Source of the DNA: an uncultured Rhodospirillaceae bacterium | GTDB taxonomy: Bacteria > Pseudomonadota > Alphaproteobacteria > Rhodospirillales > UBA2165 | Direction of reading: 5' to 3' | DNA length: 7,153 nt | NCBI GenBank assembly: GCA_913041095.1 | Contig: CAJWIB010000131.1 | Coordinates: forward strand, 1 to 7,153 | In this document: piece after piece, positions 1 through 7,115 of the stretch | How positions within the stretch are numbered: position 1 is the first letter of the stretch | Layout: each line of letters begins with the position of its first letter | Position numbers and translations under genes: made by a program | Notes under the pieces: generated by a model | Database searches by the model: none | What the model was told of the DNA's origin: nothing | What the model saw: only the letters and a program-made list of their open reading frames with translations

Positions 1-1250
1 CCTTTATTTCGACCTCGCCGCTGCATATGAAATATAAACTGCAGATGGAGCCGGAAGATGTGCGTCAGGCGGTCATCGACAGTGTCACCCTGGCGCGCAA
101 CTACACCGACGATGTCGAATGGTCATGCGAGGATGGTTCGCGCACCGAGCATGACTTTATGTGCCAGACCATAGAGTCGGCGATCGATGCCGGGGCAACA
201 ACCATTAACATCCCGGATACCGTCGGCTACGCCATGCCAATGGAATATGCGGCGATGATCGAAATGGTGATGAACCGGGTGCCGAATATCGATAAAGCGA
301 TAATCTCGGTGCATTGCCACAATGATCTGGGTATGGCGGTGGCTAATTCACTGGCGGCGGTTCAAGTCGGCGCCCGGCAGGTCGAGTGCACCATCAATGG
401 CTTGGGCGAACGTGCCGGCAATGCGGCGATGGAAGAGATTATCATGGGGCTCCGAACCCGGCCTGATCATCTGCCCTACAATACCAACATTAAATCCGAG
501 TTGATCACCAAAGCGAGCAAGCTGGTCTCAACCGTTACCGGTTTCACAGTGCAGCCCAATAAAGCGATTGTCGGTGCCAATGCCTTTGCCCATGAAGCTG
601 GTATCCATCAGGATGGCGTTTTGAAAAATGCCCAAACCTATGAAATTATGACACCGGAATCAGTCGGTCTGACCGAAAGCAAATTGGTCATGGGCAAGCA
701 CTCAGGCCGCCATGCCTTCCGCGAAAAGCTGATCGAGTTGGGCTATGATTTGGGCGATAATGCCGTACAGGATGCTTTCAAACGTTTCAAAGATTTGGCT
801 GACGTTAAAAAAGATGTCTATGATGAAGACATTATAGCCATCGTCGATGATGCGGTTATACGAACTAATGACATAATCAATTTGGAAAAATTGGAAGTGT
901 TATGTGGCACCGAACAACAGCCACCAAAAGCTTCGATGACGCTCAATGTTGATGGCGATCAAAAATCGGCAGAGATGACAGGTGACGGTCCGGTTGATGC
1001 GATTTTCAAAGGTATCAAGCAACTAACTGGCATGGAGCCACATTTGCAATTGTATCAAGTTCACGCGGTGACCCAAGGCACTGATGCCCAAGCCGAAGTA
1101 ACCGTGCGCCTTGAAGAAGACGGTAAAACCGTCAACGGCCAAGGGGCGGATACGGATACCATGGTTGCCTCTGCCCGCGCTTATATTAATGCGTTGAATA
1201 AACTACTGGTAAAACGAGAGAAATCAGCACCGTCTGCTCTGTCAGCCTGA
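1..1250 (+). CDS. leuA: 2-isopropylmalate synthase, 5'-truncated by window edge
   Basis: This enzyme condenses acetyl-CoA with 2-oxoisovalerate to give 2-isopropylmalate, the first committed step of leucine synthesis, in the cytosol. About 415 residues are visible of a usual 510-540. The missing N-terminus should carry the DTTLRDGEQ motif. The first ATG (27) is internal: the codons from position 3 read FISTSPLH, which with the following MKYKLQM is conserved inside LeuA, and no ribosome binding site precedes the ATG. The TIM-barrel part shows the metal-binding HCHND motif (312-326), followed by the conserved NGLGERAGN stretch. The C-terminal part (about 915-1220) is the LeuA allosteric domain, with GDGPVDA and GADTD-x3-ASARAY-x-NALN, so leucine feedback inhibition is expected. 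The gene ends in TGA followed at once by an in-frame TAA. Identity as LeuA rather than homocitrate or citramalate synthase is supported by the close match to LeuA over both domains. Confidence 0.95.
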   Translation, partial: FISTSPLHMKYKLQMEPEDVRQAVIDSVTLARNYTDDVEWSCEDGSRTEHDFMCQTIESAIDAGATTINIPDTVGYAMPMEYAAMIEMVMNRVPNIDKAIISVHCHNDLGMAVANSLAAVQVGARQVECTINGLGERAGNAAMEEIIMGLRTRPDHLPYNTNIKSELITKASKLVSTVTGFTVQPNKAIVGANAFAHEAGIHQDGVLKNAQTYEIMTPESVGLTESKLVMGKHSGRHAFREKLIELGYDLGDNAVQDAFKRFKDLADVKKDVYDEDIIAIVDDAVIRTNDIINLEKLEVLCGTEQQPPKASMTLNVDGDQKSAEMTGDGPVDAIFKGIKQLTGMEPHLQLYQVHAVTQGTDAQAEVTVRLEEDGKTVNGQGADTDTMVASARAYINALNKLLVKREKSAPSALSA

Positions 1251-1301
1251 TAAATAGGGTGAATTTTTTCCCAATACGTACCAATTCATCGTTTTAGTTC
1301 C

Positions 1302-1342
1302 TGAAATGCCGGGGTAGAATCCAGAAATACCCCGGTATTTTA
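1302..1342 (+). terminator. Rho-independent terminator of leuA
   Basis: A 15-base arm (1302-1316) pairs with 1328-1342 without bulges, including two G-U pairs, around an 11-base loop. The core is CCGGGGTA/TACCCCGG. The 3' side is T-rich (TATTTTATT); most of the T tract lies inside the lower stem rather than after it. It sits 52 bases past the leuA stop and upstream of the mreB promoter. The reverse strand lacks a comparable T run, so it mainly stops rightward transcription. Confidence 0.75.
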
Positions 1343-1396
1343 TTGAAAAACTAGTCGTATCTCTTTGATTAATCTTAGCGAATCGGTTAGAGAATA

Positions 1397-1424
1397 TTAA
1401 GAATTAGCCCTGATTGTATATAAT
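1397..1424 (+). promoter_or_regulatory. Candidate sigma70-type promoter of mreB
   Basis: A perfect TATAAT box lies at 1419-1424, with TTAAGA (4 of 6 to TTGACA) at 1397-1402 and a 16-base spacer. Transcription would start near 1431, leaving a leader of about 34 bases before the mreB ATG. Its place directly after the leuA terminator fits a promoter for the rod-shape genes. The -35 box is weak and the region is AT-rich, so a chance match is possible. Confidence 0.5.
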
Positions 1425-1464
1425 TACCAGGACTTATCAGAATTTTTAGATATTGAGAGCCTAA

Positions 1465-2505
1465 ATGCTGTCGCGAATTTTTGGATTTTTATCGGCTGAT
1501 ATGGCCATCGACCTTGGTACGGCTAATACCCTGGTTTATGTCAAGGGCAAAAATATTGTACTGAATGAACCGTCCGTGGTCGCCATTGCCGAAGTTAAGG
1601 GCAAGAAGCAGGTCTTGGCTGTCGGCAATGATGCCAAGCAAATGCTGGGCCGGACACCGGGCAACATTCAGGCCATTCGTCCTTTGCGCGATGGTGTCAT
1701 TGCCGATTTTGAAATCGCCGAAGACATGATCAAATACTTTATCCGTAAAGTGCATAATCGCCGCAGTTTCGCTTCACCGATGATTGTAATTTGTGTGCCC
1801 TCGGGCTCGACCCCTGTGGAACGCCGCGCTATTCAGGAATCAGCTGAGGCCGCCGGTGCTCGCAAAGTGTTTCTAATCGAAGAACCGATGGCTGCTGCGA
1901 TTGGTGCAGGGCTGCCGGTGACCGAGCCAACTGGCTCGATGGTTGTTGATATCGGTGGTGGTACGACGGAAGTTGCGGTGCTGAGTTTGGGCGGTATCGT
2001 CTATGCGCGCTCTGTCCGGGTCGGTGGCGATAAAATGAACGAGGCCATCATTGCCTATATCCGCCGCAATCATAATTTGCTTGTTGGTGAAAGTAGTGCT
2101 GAGAGAATTAAGGAAGAAATCGGCTCAGCCTGTCCGCCGGAAGAAGGCGAAGGTCGGACGATGGAAATTAAGGGCCGCGATTTGATGAACGGCGTGCCGA
2201 AAGAATTAATCATCAGCGAACGCCAAATTGCTGAAAGCCTTATTGAACCAGTGAGTCAGATAATTGAAGCGGTGAAATCCGCGTTAGAGCATACCGCGCC
2301 AGAACTGGCTGCCGATATCGTTGATAAGGGTATCGTGCTGACCGGTGGCGGCGCCTTGTTGACAAATATGAATTATGTTTTGCTCCATGCGACGGGTCTG
2401 CCGGTATCGATTGCCGAAGGACCATTGTCTTGTGTAGCCTTGGGAACAGGACGCGCCTTGGAGGAAATGAAAAAACTCCACCATGTGTTGACAACGATGT
2501 ATTAA
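1465..2505 (+). CDS. mreB: Rod shape-determining protein MreB (bacterial actin)
   Basis: MreB is an actin-like ATPase that forms membrane-bound antiparallel double filaments and orients lateral wall synthesis by the Rod complex. The product has 346 residues, the normal family length. The N-terminus (MLSRIFGFLS) is the short hydrophobic/amphipathic stretch that binds the inner membrane. Actin-fold motifs are intact: phosphate-1 DLGTANT (16-22), the IEEP segment with the catalytic glutamate (138-141), phosphate-2 DIGGGTTE (162-169) and the adenosine motif VLTGGGALLTN (291-301). The ATG has only a weak ribosome binding site (GAGAG at 1455-1459), but the start matches MreB N-termini. It is the first gene of the rod-shape cluster, behind its own candidate promoter, and is separated from mreC by 105 bases. 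Confidence 0.97.
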   Translation: MLSRIFGFLSADMAIDLGTANTLVYVKGKNIVLNEPSVVAIAEVKGKKQVLAVGNDAKQMLGRTPGNIQAIRPLRDGVIADFEIAEDMIKYFIRKVHNRRSFASPMIVICVPSGSTPVERRAIQESAEAAGARKVFLIEEPMAAAIGAGLPVTEPTGSMVVDIGGGTTEVAVLSLGGIVYARSVRVGGDKMNEAIIAYIRRNHNLLVGESSAERIKEEIGSACPPEEGEGRTMEIKGRDLMNGVPKELIISERQIAESLIEPVSQIIEAVKSALEHTAPELAADIVDKGIVLTGGGALLTNMNYVLLHATGLPVSIAEGPLSCVALGTGRALEEMKKLHHVLTTMY

Positions 2506-2551
2506 TCTGGGTGCGAATTGAACTAAAGTACACCAGTTAAAAACGGCGACC

Positions 2552-2579
2552 TTTGGTACCATTTTATTATGGTAGTAAA
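2552..2579 (+). other. Weak hairpin in the mreB-mreC spacer
   Basis: TACCAT (2557-2562) and ATGGTA (2569-2574) can form a perfect 6-bp stem around a 6-base loop. The stem can extend by four more pairs (one G-U) past one G-G mismatch. No T run follows, so it does not look like a full terminator. It could be a processing or stability element between mreB and mreC. The rest of the spacer (2506-2610) holds no convincing promoter. Confidence 0.25.
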
Positions 2580-2599
2580 ATTAGGCCGTTAGAGGAAAT

Positions 2600-2603
2600 G
2601 GAG
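2600..2603 (+). promoter_or_regulatory. Ribosome binding site that sets the mreC TTG start
   Basis: GGAG lies 7 bases before the TTG at 2611. The nearby ATG at 2598 is in another frame and stops after nine codons. The mreC frame has a stop at 2590-2592 and no ATG or GTG between it and the TTG. The TTG is therefore the first start available. Confidence 0.7.
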
Positions 2604-2610
2604 ACGCAAA

Positions 2611-3513
2611 TTGGAACAGCGCCCTAGCGCGCTTTTACGCATTGCGGTGCCGCTGAAAAGTTCGGCTCAGCGGTTCATGTACCTTGGGCTCATTGCTGTA
2701 GCCTTTGGCTTGATGCTGCTTGGCAAAGTTGATGTCGTGCTGGTGGACCGGGTGCGCGCCGAAGTTACCGATGTGGTAGTACCCATCCTGGAGGCGTTAT
2801 CAAGGCCGGTGGCGACAGTTTCCAAAGGCATCCAAAATTTTCAAGAATTAGTGGTGATCAGAGAAGAAAATGCCATTCTCAAGCAACAAAATGCGCGGTT
2901 GATGCAATGGCAAACAGTTGCCCGTAAATTGCAGGCTGAAAATATTGCACTGCAAAATTTACTGGGCGTCGTGCATGACAAAAATGCTAATTATGTTTCA
3001 GCGCGGGTGATTGCTGGTTCTGGCGGAGCCTTTGCCAACATGCTGATCGTCAATGCCGGCGAGATTGATGGCGTTCGCAAAGGTCAGGTAGTGATTAGTG
3101 ATCGCGGAATCATTGGCCGGATTTCGGGAGTATCGAACCGCTCGGCCCGCGTCTTACTGATCACCGATATCAATTCTCGTATTCCCGTGCTAATCGAAAA
3201 CAACCGGACCCGGGCGATCATGACCGGCACCAACACCAGCCGGACCAAGCTCATACACTTGCCACCGGGTGCGCGCGTGACGCCGAGAGATCGGATTATT
3301 ACTTCGGGACATGGTGGTGCCTTCCCATCCGGCTTGCCGGTTGGCGTTGTTGCTTCGGTTAGCGATGGTGGCATTGAAGTTCAACTATTCGCTGACTACG
3401 CCAAACTGGAATTTGTTCGCATTGCTGATTTTGGTTTAAAGGGATTAGTTGATATGAGCGTGCAAAAAAATTCTTTAAAGCATAAGGCAGGCGGTAGAAC
3501 CGGTAAAAAATGA
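2611..3513 (+). CDS. mreC: Rod shape-determining protein MreC
   Basis: MreC is a bitopic inner-membrane protein whose periplasmic part binds PBP2 and helps activate the RodA-PBP2 pair. The product has 300 residues from a TTG start. A basic N-terminal stretch precedes one membrane segment (about 23-38). A likely coiled coil follows (about 77-118, rich in Glu, Gln and Leu), then the two beta-domain core of MreC (about 125-275), with the conserved TDINSRIPV (185-193) and ITSGHGGAFPSGLPVGVV (230-247). The tail after 280 is Lys-rich and probably disordered. Residues 13-26 (VPLKSSAQRF...) resemble other alphaproteobacterial MreC N-termini, which favours the TTG over the internal GTG at 2647 or ATG at 2677. 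The stop overlaps the mreD start (ATGA), which implies coupled translation. Confidence 0.93.
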   Translation: MEQRPSALLRIAVPLKSSAQRFMYLGLIAVAFGLMLLGKVDVVLVDRVRAEVTDVVVPILEALSRPVATVSKGIQNFQELVVIREENAILKQQNARLMQWQTVARKLQAENIALQNLLGVVHDKNANYVSARVIAGSGGAFANMLIVNAGEIDGVRKGQVVISDRGIIGRISGVSNRSARVLLITDINSRIPVLIENNRTRAIMTGTNTSRTKLIHLPPGARVTPRDRIITSGHGGAFPSGLPVGVVASVSDGGIEVQLFADYAKLEFVRIADFGLKGLVDMSVQKNSLKHKAGGRTGKK

Positions 3514-4025
3514 GCATTGCCTTTTGGCAAAAACTTGATCAAACGGTGCGGTCTATTACGCCATTTGGATTGAGCCTTCTTCTCGTTATTTTGAGTGTCG
3601 CACCCACTTATATTCCAGGCTACGCCCAGATCGCACCAATTCTCGCTTTGGTATCGATTTATCACTGGGCCATTTACCGGCCCAATCTATTACCATTATT
3701 TGCCGTTTTTATTTTGGGGTTGCTGCAGGATTTGTTGATTGGATCACCTCCCGGCCTCTATGTCCTCGTTTTTCTAACGGTTTACGGCATGACACTTTCC
3801 CAGCGGCGTTTTTTTACCGGTAAATCCTTCGCCGTATACTGGTTTGGCTTTGCCGTGGTTTCCCTGGTTGCCTCGGTTGAAAGCTGGGTAGTCGGCTCCG
3901 TCTGGAATTTTGCGTTATTGGATTTTAATGCCGTGACGTTTCAATATTTGCTATCATTAGGGATATTTCCGATCATCGCCTGGATATTTTTACGCTGGCA
4001 GCAGGCGTTTTTACGGCAGGAATAA
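3510..4025 (+). CDS. mreD: Rod shape-determining protein MreD
   Basis: MreD is a small polytopic inner-membrane protein of the elongasome and a partner of MreC; its exact biochemical role is unsettled. The product has 171 residues, the usual length. Five to six hydrophobic segments are visible (about 19-35, 40-55, 61-76, 82-96, 107-128, 142-162). The loop GLLQDLLIGSPPG (70-82) matches the conserved MreD signature around Gln-Asp, and SQRRFF-x-GKSF (97-107) is typical of alphaproteobacterial members. The start overlaps the mreC stop by four bases and has no strong ribosome binding site, so translation probably depends on ribosomes finishing mreC. mrdA follows after 6 bases. Confidence 0.9.
   Translation: MSIAFWQKLDQTVRSITPFGLSLLLVILSVAPTYIPGYAQIAPILALVSIYHWAIYRPNLLPLFAVFILGLLQDLLIGSPPGLYVLVFLTVYGMTLSQRRFFTGKSFAVYWFGFAVVSLVASVESWVVGSVWNFALLDFNAVTFQYLLSLGIFPIIAWIFLRWQQAFLRQE
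4018..4021 (+). promoter_or_regulatory. Ribosome binding site of mrdA
   Basis: AGGA lies inside the last codons of mreD, 10 bases before the ATG at 4032. Its position means mrdA initiation is tied to mreD translation. Confidence 0.55.
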
Positions 4026-4031
4026 TTCGCT

Positions 4032-5936
4032 ATGCACCGAGACAGTGACAGATATAAAACTTTTTCACGGCGCTCGATCATTTTGTTCGGTGGCAAGATT
4101 TTTCTACTCTCCGGCTTGGCCAGCCGGATGTATTATCTGCAAGTCGTCGATGGCGAAAAATATAAGACACTCGCTGATGAAAACCGGATTAGCCTAAAAA
4201 TGCTGGCGCCAAAACGCGGTCGTATTTTGGACCGTTTCGGTCGGCCGATGGCTGTTAACCAACAGAATTACCGGGTGCTGTTAATTCCGGAGAACACCAA
4301 GGATATCGAGTTTTCATTGGCTCAACTTGGTAAGATCATTCCGATCAGTAAACATGACGTGCAGCGTACCAAACACAAGATCAAACGCCGCCGCCGCTTT
4401 CTGCCAATAATTTTACGCGAAAATATGGAGTGGAATGATATTGCGCGTATTGAAGTCAATGCCGTCGAATTGCCGGGTATTACCATTGATGCTAGTGAAA
4501 GCCGGTTTTATCCGAACGGTATCGAAGCCGCATCGGTACTAGGTTATGTTTCAAGCGTATCGGAAAAAGATTTGACCGGAGATCCTCTGTTGGAACTGCC
4601 AGGCTTTCGTATTGGCAAAGCTGGTGTGGAAAAAGTTCACGAACTTGCGCTACGTGGTAAAAGCGGCACCAGTCAGGTTGAAGTCAATGCCTTCGGCCGC
4701 GTCATTAGAGAGCTTGAGCACCGCGAAGGTTTACCCGGCGCTGAAGCTTGGCTCGCCATTGATATGGAGCTGCAAAAATTTGTCACTAAACGATTGAGCG
4801 ACGAAGCTGCGTCGGCCGTGGTGATGGATGTTCATACCGGAGAAGTGTTGACTCTGGCATCGACGCCGAGCTTTGATCCGAACGCTTTTAGTCGCGGTCT
4901 GTCGCAATCTGAATGGAAGGCGCTGGCCTCAAATTCGTTGGCGCCGCTCAATAATAAGGCCATCAGTGGGCAGTATTCCCCGGGATCGACCTTCAAGATG
5001 GTGGTTGCCTTGGCGGCTTTGGAAAAAGGTGTCGTCACGCCGAAAAGCCAATTTTTCTGCACCGGTGAGTTAGAGCTCGGTGATTCAATTTTTCATTGCT
5101 GGAAAAAAACAGGTCATGGTACAATGGATATGATGTCAGCTATCACTCAATCCTGTGATGTCTATTTCTATGAGATTGCCAAACGTACCGGTATTGATCG
5201 CATTTCGGCAATGGCACGGCGGCTGGGAATGGGGCAAATTCTGGGTATAGAATTGACCGGTGAGCGGCAGGGTTTGATACCGACACGAGCTTGGAAGAAA
5301 AAGGTCAAACGGGTTTCCTGGCAACAGGGTGAGACCTTGCTGGCGGGTATCGGCCAGGGCTTTATTTTAACCACGCCGTTGCAACTGGCTGTCATGACAT
5401 CTCGGCTGGTAAATGGCGGCAAAGCGGTGATGCCCTATTTAACCCGGCAGATTGTACCTTTTGAGGCAGCTGAACCAACGTCACCGGAAATACTTGAATT
5501 TGAGACTATCGGTATTCATCCACCCCATCTCGATCTAATAGTAAAAGCGATGGCGGCCGTTTCGAACTCGCCCTATGGCACGGCCTATCGCTCGCGTATC
5601 AAAGAGCCCGGTTTTCAGTTGGGAGGCAAAACCGGTACGGTGCAAGTGCGCCGGATATCTAAAGCCGAGCGAGAAACCAGCATCAAAAAAAATAAGGATC
5701 GTGAATGGCACGAGCGGGATCATGCGCTGTTTGTCGGTTTCGCGCCGGTTAAATCACCACGCTACGCCGTTTCAGTTGTCATCGAACATGGCGGCGGCGG
5801 TTCTTCGACGGCAGCGCCGATCGCCAAGGATATATTGTTAGAAGTTCAGCACCGCGATCCCTCACGCGGTCAGGCGAAAGCCAAGGCGGCCGATAGACAG
5901 GCCGCTCCTGAAATCAAAAAAGTAATAAAGGAGTAA
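4032..5936 (+). CDS. mrdA: Penicillin-binding protein 2 (peptidoglycan D,D-transpeptidase, class B PBP)
   Basis: PBP2 cross-links peptidoglycan stem peptides during cell elongation and is the target of mecillinam-type beta-lactams. It works as a pair with the RodA encoded next. The product has 634 residues, normal for the family. A basic N-terminus and one uncleaved membrane anchor (about 14-33) are followed by the non-catalytic pedestal, which starts with RGRILDRFGRP (62-72). The transpeptidase domain has all three active-site motifs: S319-T-F-K322, S374-C-D376 (the SxN/SxD motif) and K533-T-G-T536. Cys343, Cys356, His362 and Cys375 lie between and around the first two motifs and may bind a metal. 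The C-terminal tail after about 605 is rich in Lys, Ala and Arg and probably disordered. An A8 run lies at 5685-5692. The motif spacing and the adjacent rodA argue for PBP2 rather than the divisome PBP3 (FtsI). Confidence 0.96.
   Translation: MHRDSDRYKTFSRRSIILFGGKIFLLSGLASRMYYLQVVDGEKYKTLADENRISLKMLAPKRGRILDRFGRPMAVNQQNYRVLLIPENTKDIEFSLAQLGKIIPISKHDVQRTKHKIKRRRRFLPIILRENMEWNDIARIEVNAVELPGITIDASESRFYPNGIEAASVLGYVSSVSEKDLTGDPLLELPGFRIGKAGVEKVHELALRGKSGTSQVEVNAFGRVIRELEHREGLPGAEAWLAIDMELQKFVTKRLSDEAASAVVMDVHTGEVLTLASTPSFDPNAFSRGLSQSEWKALASNSLAPLNNKAISGQYSPGSTFKMVVALAALEKGVVTPKSQFFCTGELELGDSIFHCWKKTGHGTMDMMSAITQSCDVYFYEIAKRTGIDRISAMARRLGMGQILGIELTGERQGLIPTRAWKKKVKRVSWQQGETLLAGIGQGFILTTPLQLAVMTSRLVNGGKAVMPYLTRQIVPFEAAEPTSPEILEFETIGIHPPHLDLIVKAMAAVSNSPYGTAYRSRIKEPGFQLGGKTGTVQVRRISKAERETSIKKNKDREWHERDHALFVGFAPVKSPRYAVSVVIEHGGGGSSTAAPIAKDILLEVQHRDPSRGQAKAKAADRQAAPEIKKVIKE
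5928..5933 (+). promoter_or_regulatory. Ribosome binding site of rodA
   Basis: AAGGAG overlaps the last codons of mrdA and lies 10 bases before the ATG at 5944. It is the strongest Shine-Dalgarno match in the window. It favours this ATG over the in-frame ATG at 5974, which has none. Confidence 0.65.
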
Positions 5937-5943
5937 GGCAGGT

Positions 5944-7092
5944 ATGGTTTTTTCTCCTTTTCACCAATCCAATATGAGCGTCGGCCAGCGTTTTGGGCAG
6001 ATTAACTGGTCCTTTGTTTTGCTGTTAGGGCTCACAGCATCGATCGGTTTCGGTATGCTCTATTCGGCCGCCAATGGCAGCCTTGATCCCTGGGCATCAA
6101 GGCAAATGATCCGCTTTACCGCTGGCGTTTTGCTGATGCTGGTCGTTGCCGTCATCGATATCCATGTTTGGCTGCGCTATGCCTATGCGTTTTATATTGT
6201 CAGCTTGACGCTGCTATTCGTTGTTGAGTTCAGCGGCTCAATTGGCATGGGAGCGCAACGTTGGATTGATCTCGGGGTGATTACCATCCAGCCGTCCGAG
6301 TTGATGAAAATATCCATTATTTTACTGTTGGCGCGCTATTTTTACGCCAGCCGATTGGAAGATGTCGGCCGTATTTCACATATCTTTGTGCCATTTATAT
6401 TGTTGGTAATTCCAGCCTTTTTGGTATTTCGCCAACCTGATCTTGGGACGACAATCCTGTTGGTTACCACTGGCGTCGTCATGCTGTTTTTGGCTGGTGT
6501 CCGAGCGTGGGTATTTGTGGCTGGCGCCGTCGCGACCATTGCGGCGGTGGTCCCGTTGTGGAAGTTTGTTCTATTGGATTACCAGAAGCAGCGTTTCTTA
6601 ATGTTTATTGATCCGGAAAAGGATCCTTTGGGGGCGGGCTATCATATTCTCCAATCCAAGATCGCCCTCGGCTCGGGCGGTATGTTTGGTAAAGGCTTTC
6701 TCGAAGGCTCGCAAAGTCACTTGAGCTTTCTACCGGAAAAACAAACCGATTTCATTTTTACCATGTTGGCCGAAGAGTTTGGCCTAGTCGGCGGCATGGC
6801 CCTCATCGGGCTCTATTTGTTGCTATTGATCTACGCCTTCGCCATTTCGCTTAGATGTCGCAGCCAATTCGGCCGCCTCATTGGGATGGGGGTGTCGACG
6901 TCATTTTTCCTCAATATATTTGTTAATATTGCGATGGTGATGGGCGTCATCCCGGTCGTCGGTATGCCGCTGCCGCTGATCTCCTATGGTGGCACGGCGA
7001 TGCTGTCGCTGATGTTTAGCTTTGGCCTGCTACTCTGCGTCTATGTTCACCGTGATGTTCAGATTGGCCCTGGCGCCGCTGATGGGGACTAG
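5944..7092 (+). CDS. rodA: Peptidoglycan glycosyltransferase RodA (SEDS family)
   Basis: RodA is a polytopic inner-membrane enzyme that polymerises lipid II into glycan strands for lateral wall growth, acting with PBP2. The product has 382 residues, within the family range, and shows about ten hydrophobic segments. SEDS hallmarks are present: RW-x-DLG with W107, QPSE with E119, the large extracellular loop GFLEGSQSHLSFLPEKQTDF with D269 (the conserved catalytic Asp), and the C-terminal GMPLPLISYGGT. The loop wording and the PBP2 neighbour point to RodA rather than FtsW or SpoVE. The start at 5944 has a strong ribosome binding site, and only 7 bases separate it from the mrdA stop. The last gene of the cluster, it ends in TAG 23 bases before a tRNA gene. 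Confidence 0.96.
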   Translation: MVFSPFHQSNMSVGQRFGQINWSFVLLLGLTASIGFGMLYSAANGSLDPWASRQMIRFTAGVLLMLVVAVIDIHVWLRYAYAFYIVSLTLLFVVEFSGSIGMGAQRWIDLGVITIQPSELMKISIILLLARYFYASRLEDVGRISHIFVPFILLVIPAFLVFRQPDLGTTILLVTTGVVMLFLAGVRAWVFVAGAVATIAAVVPLWKFVLLDYQKQRFLMFIDPEKDPLGAGYHILQSKIALGSGGMFGKGFLEGSQSHLSFLPEKQTDFIFTMLAEEFGLVGGMALIGLYLLLLIYAFAISLRCRSQFGRLIGMGVSTSFFLNIFVNIAMVMGVIPVVGMPLPLISYGGTAMLSLMFSFGLLLCVYVHRDVQIGPGAADGD

Positions 7093-7115
7093 TTAAAATC
7101 TTTTAATTATAAATC

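Noticed and set aside
27..29. ATG as the true start of leuA
   Set aside because: The frame is open to the window edge, the preceding eight codons encode conserved LeuA sequence, no ribosome binding site is present, and about 100 N-terminal residues would be missing.
1317..1384. Two GAATC sites (1317 and 1380) as CcrM/GANTC methylation control of mreB
   Set aside because: GANTC also occurs many times inside the genes here, and two in 214 bases is near chance. One lies in the terminator loop, the other upstream of the -35 box.
2240..2562. Two overlapping minus-strand open frames across the 3' end of mreB
   Set aside because: They mirror mreB coding sequence, resemble no protein family I recognise, and have no convincing ribosome binding site. 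Other minus-strand frames in the window were dismissed for the same reasons.
2518..2570. Promoter for mreC (TTGAAC at 2518, TATTAT at 2565)
   Set aside because: The two boxes are 41 bases apart, and neither has a partner box at 15-19 bases.
2677..2679. Alternative mreC start at the first in-frame ATG
   Set aside because: It would remove the basic N-terminal stretch before the membrane segment, which resembles related MreC proteins, and it has no clear ribosome binding site.
5974..5976. Alternative rodA start at the second in-frame ATG
   Set aside because: It has no ribosome binding site, whereas the ATG at 5944 has AAGGAG 10 bases upstream.
7093..7106. CtrA-type site TTAA-N-TTAA after rodA
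   Set aside because: The spacer is 6 bases rather than the 7 of the CtrA motif, and the segment is almost all A/T, so the match is weak.
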